Shown here: piece by piece, positions 5,287-7,621 of the stretch
Layout of the letters: every line of letters starts with the position of its first letter
Position numbering within the stretch: the first letter of the stretch is position 1
Assembly: GCA_036556085.1 (NCBI GenBank)
Contig: DATBKE010000097.1
Coordinates: forward strand, 1 to 7,621
Length of the DNA stretch: 7,621 bases
Direction: 5' to 3'
Origin: JACCTH01 sp036556085
GTDB taxonomy: Bacteria; Actinomycetota; Acidimicrobiia; Spongiisociales; ZC4RG35
Program-made: the position numbers and the translations under genes
The notes under the pieces: model-generated
What the model was told of the DNA's origin: nothing
What the model saw: the letters and a program-made list of their open reading frames with translations, nothing else
The model's database searches: none

Positions 5287-7621
5287 CCACCTTCACGCTC
5301 AACGGTTCGACGGCTCAGGCGTCCGACGACCATCCCCACCTCCTGGCGGCCTTGCGGGAGGAGCTCGGGATCACCTCGCCGAAGGATGGTTGCGCTCCGT
5401 CAGGACAATGCGGCTGTTGCACGGTGTTGGTCGACGGCAAGGCCACCGTCGCCTGTCAGATGTCGATGGCCAAGGTGGCGGGCAAGAGCGTCCTCACATT
5501 GGAGGGGTTCGATCCGGCCGAGCGCGATCGCCTGGCCCGTGCTTTCGCTGCCACCGGCGCATTGCAGTGCGGTTTCTGCACCCCTGGGATAGTGGTGCGC
5601 GCCAAGGCTCTACTCGACCAGAAGGGCAAGAACCTCGATCGGGGAACGATCCAGAGCCGGCTCGGCGCCCACCTCTGCCGGTGCACTGGCTACACGAAGA
5701 TCATCGAGGCGGTTGAACTTCTCGCCTCAGGTGAGTCGATTCCCGAGCCAGCCCTCCCTTCGGGGATCGGCAAGAACGGCGTGAAGTACGAGGCCGTCTC
5801 GTTGGCGCTGGGCGATCGGAGCTATATCGATGACTTCACCATCGAGGGACTTCTCCACGGAGCTTTCCGTTTGACCGATCACGCCCGAGCGGACGTGGTC
5901 AGGATCGATTCCGAAACGGCCCGCCAGCTCCCGGGTGTGGTGAGCGTCGTCACCGCGGCGGACGTGCCCGGTGAGCTCAAGGTCGGATTGATCCATAAGG
6001 ACTGGCCCGTTTTCATTCCCGAAGGAGGTCGGACTTCCTATACGGGCGACGTTCTCGCCATGGTCGTGGCCGAGGACGTGATGACCGCGCGCCGGGCCGC
6101 TGCCCTGATCGACGTCGAGTACCGGGTGCTGCCTGCCCTGACCGATCCCGGCGCCGCCCTCGAATCGGAGGAGGACGCGGTCTGGGGCCTCGAGGGAAAC
6201 CGCCTCTCGACCTCGGCGTATCGCCGGGGAGATGTCGAAGCGGCGCTCGCCGGATCCGCCTTCACGGTCCACGAGGTATTTCAGACCCAGAGGGTCGAGC
6301 AGGCCTTTCTTGAACCCGAGTCGACTCTCGCCATCCCCTTTGGAGAAGGCGAGCTCTACGTCTATTCCGGCGGTCAGGGAGTCTGGGACGACCGTGATCA
6401 GATCGCTTCCGTACTCGGCATTCCGGCCGATCGCGTCACTGTCGAACTGGTGTCGAACGGGGGAGCATTCGGGGGCAAGGAAGACCTGTCCAACCAGGCC
6501 CAAACCGCGCTGGCGGCGTTTCTCCTCGACCGACCGGTCGAGTGCACTCTTACCAGGGAGCAGTCTTTTCACCTCCATGCCAAACGACACCCGATTCGGA
6601 TCGAGGTCTGGGCCGGATCCGACAAGGCCGGGAAGCTCACCGCTTACAAGGCGCGAATGATCGGTGACTCCGGCCCCTACGCCTCGGTGGGAATGAAGGT
6701 GCTCGAACGCGCCGCCGGCCATGCCACCGGGCCCTATCACGTTCCCTCTGTTGACATCGAGTCGATCGCAGTTCGAACCAACAACTCGGTCTGCGGGGCG
6801 TTCCGGGGCTTTGGGGCCAATCAGGCCCAGTTCGCCATGGAAGGCGTCATCGATCGACTGGCAGAGCAGGTGGGCATCGACCGTTGGGAGATGCGGCAAC
6901 GAAACGTCATCACCCCTGGAGCCGTTTGGGGCCCAGGTCAGATCATGGATGATGGCTGCCTGGGGGCAGAGGCATGCCTCGATGCGGTGAAGCCCCACTA
7001 CGACCAGGCCCGGGCCGATGGGAAGGCCGTAGGACTGGGCTTGGGCCTTAAGAACTCGGGGTTGGGGAACGGCTTCAAAGAGTGGGCCAAGGCGGTGGTG
7101 CGGTTTGAGGCCGATGGCTCGGTCGAAGTGCGGCACTGCTGGACCGAGATGGGCCAAGGCATTCACACCGTCGCCCTGCAGGTGGCGGCAGAGGAGTTGG
7201 GGGTCGATCCGGATCGGATCAAGGTGATTGTCGACACCTCGCGCGAGCTCGGCACGGGCCAAACCACTGGTTCGCGGGGCACGCTGATGGGAGCGGGTGC
7301 GGTGCTGGCGGCCTGCCAGGCGGCGTTGGCCGGGGGCTGTGAGATCGGTGTCGACTACCCGGGCGAATACCGAGTCGACTGGACCAACAGCATCTCCGAG
7401 GGCCTCGAGCATCCGGTTATCCACTCGACCTTCTCTTATGCCGCCCAACTAGTCATCGCTGATCCCAAAACGGGCGAGATCGAGCGGGTGGTGGCAGCCC
7501 ACGACGTGGGGAGAGTCATGAATCCGCTCCTCTGCGAGGGCCAGATCGAGGGCTCGGTTCATATGGGCCTGGGCTACGCCCTTTCGGAGGACTTTCCGTG
7601 TGATGGTGAAGGGCGGCCCCT
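5283..7621 (+). CDS. Molybdenum hydroxylase, selenium-dependent xanthine dehydrogenase-like, 2Fe-2S/Moco fusion (partial at right edge)
   Basis: 779 codons are open to the right edge with no in-frame stop or TGA. Residues 1-150 form the xanthine-dehydrogenase-type iron-sulfur domain. The first cluster is Cys37, Cys43, Cys46 and Cys58 (in GCAPSGQCGCC); the second is Cys96 and Cys99 (CGFC) with Cys132 and Cys134 (CRC). From about 165 onward come the molybdopterin domains: FLEPE (342-346), GGQGVWDDRDQ (363-373), NGGAFGGKED (392-401), CGAFRGFGANQ (504-514), TEMGQGIHT (621-629), TTGSRGTLMGAG (661-672). The small subunit runs straight into the large one with no FAD domain, the layout of the selenium-dependent xanthine dehydrogenase family (about 850 aa), so roughly 70 residues are missing here, including the expected catalytic Glu. 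Selenium in that family is a labile cofactor ligand, not selenocysteine. It starts with GTG 5283, overlapping the carbamoylase stop by 4 bp, with no Shine-Dalgarno. Xanthine is the default substrate guess; another heterocycle is possible. Confidence 0.88.
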   Translation, partial: MTTFTLNGSTAQASDDHPHLLAALREELGITSPKDGCAPSGQCGCCTVLVDGKATVACQMSMAKVAGKSVLTLEGFDPAERDRLARAFAATGALQCGFCTPGIVVRAKALLDQKGKNLDRGTIQSRLGAHLCRCTGYTKIIEAVELLASGESIPEPALPSGIGKNGVKYEAVSLALGDRSYIDDFTIEGLLHGAFRLTDHARADVVRIDSETARQLPGVVSVVTAADVPGELKVGLIHKDWPVFIPEGGRTSYTGDVLAMVVAEDVMTARRAAALIDVEYRVLPALTDPGAALESEEDAVWGLEGNRLSTSAYRRGDVEAALAGSAFTVHEVFQTQRVEQAFLEPESTLAIPFGEGELYVYSGGQGVWDDRDQIASVLGIPADRVTVELVSNGGAFGGKEDLSNQAQTALAAFLLDRPVECTLTREQSFHLHAKRHPIRIEVWAGSDKAGKLTAYKARMIGDSGPYASVGMKVLERAAGHATGPYHVPSVDIESIAVRTNNSVCGAFRGFGANQAQFAMEGVIDRLAEQVGIDRWEMRQRNVITPGAVWGPGQIMDDGCLGAEACLDAVKPHYDQARADGKAVGLGLGLKNSGLGNGFKEWAKAVVRFEADGSVEVRHCWTEMGQGIHTVALQVAAEELGVDPDRIKVIVDTSRELGTGQTTGSRGTLMGAGAVLAACQAALAGGCEIGVDYPGEYRVDWTNSISEGLEHPVIHSTFSYAAQLVIADPKTGEIERVVAAHDVGRVMNPLLCEGQIEGSVHMGLGYALSEDFPCDGEGRP

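Noticed and set aside
5727..7448. 573-codon open frame on the minus strand opposite the molybdenum hydroxylase
   Set aside because: Its translation shows no recognisable domain, while the plus frame here carries continuous family motifs. Long antisense frames are expected in GC-rich coding sequence.
5283..7621. Selenocysteine in the molybdenum hydroxylase
   Set aside because: No in-frame TGA occurs in the 779 codons seen. In this family selenium is thought to be a labile ligand of the cofactor, not selenocysteine.

Overview
The window is GC-rich, gene-dense bacterial chromosome with almost no non-coding sequence. It holds two divergent gene sets that start only 25 bp apart. GTG starts, 4-bp GTGA overlaps and apparently leaderless starts resemble what is common in Actinomycetota (for example Acidimicrobiia), and some other GC-rich phyla. 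The sequence alone does not fix the taxon. No RNA gene, mobile element, CRISPR array or long repeat was seen.

Left arm, minus strand (1986 down to 1): a complete 488-residue enzyme of the cysteine-synthase-like PLP fold-type II superfamily is followed by a second fold-type II PLP enzyme that runs off the left edge. The two are distinct families, not a simple duplication. The second gene has no usual start codon at the upstream end of its open frame, so its N-terminus is uncertain.

Middle (1987-2011): a 25-bp gap between divergent start codons contains two overlapping TANNNT -10-like hexamers, one per strand, each about 7-9 bp from its start codon. Neither gene has a visible Shine-Dalgarno sequence. 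This suggests overlapping leaderless promoters that would interfere with each other.

Right arm, plus strand (2012 to the right edge): four tightly packed genes encode a SerA-type D-2-hydroxyacid dehydrogenase with an ACT domain; a DUF1015 protein; a nitrilase-superfamily enzyme that closely matches N-carbamoyl-D-amino-acid hydrolase; and a long molybdenum hydroxylase with the 2Fe-2S domain fused directly to the molybdopterin domains, the layout of the selenium-dependent xanthine dehydrogenase family. The last gene is cut by the right edge. Genes 1/2 and 3/4 overlap by GTGA. Gene 3 has its own strong Shine-Dalgarno inside the end of gene 2.

Working together (inference): SerA plus DUF1015 is a familiar pairing tied to serine/phosphoserine metabolism. 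The D-carbamoylase plus molybdenum hydroxylase, next to two PLP lyase/synthase-type enzymes, suggests breakdown of an N-heterocycle or ureido compound through an N-carbamoyl amino acid, with the amino acid then handled by PLP enzymes. That pathway is a hypothesis; no hydantoinase, transporter or selenium gene is present in the window to confirm it.
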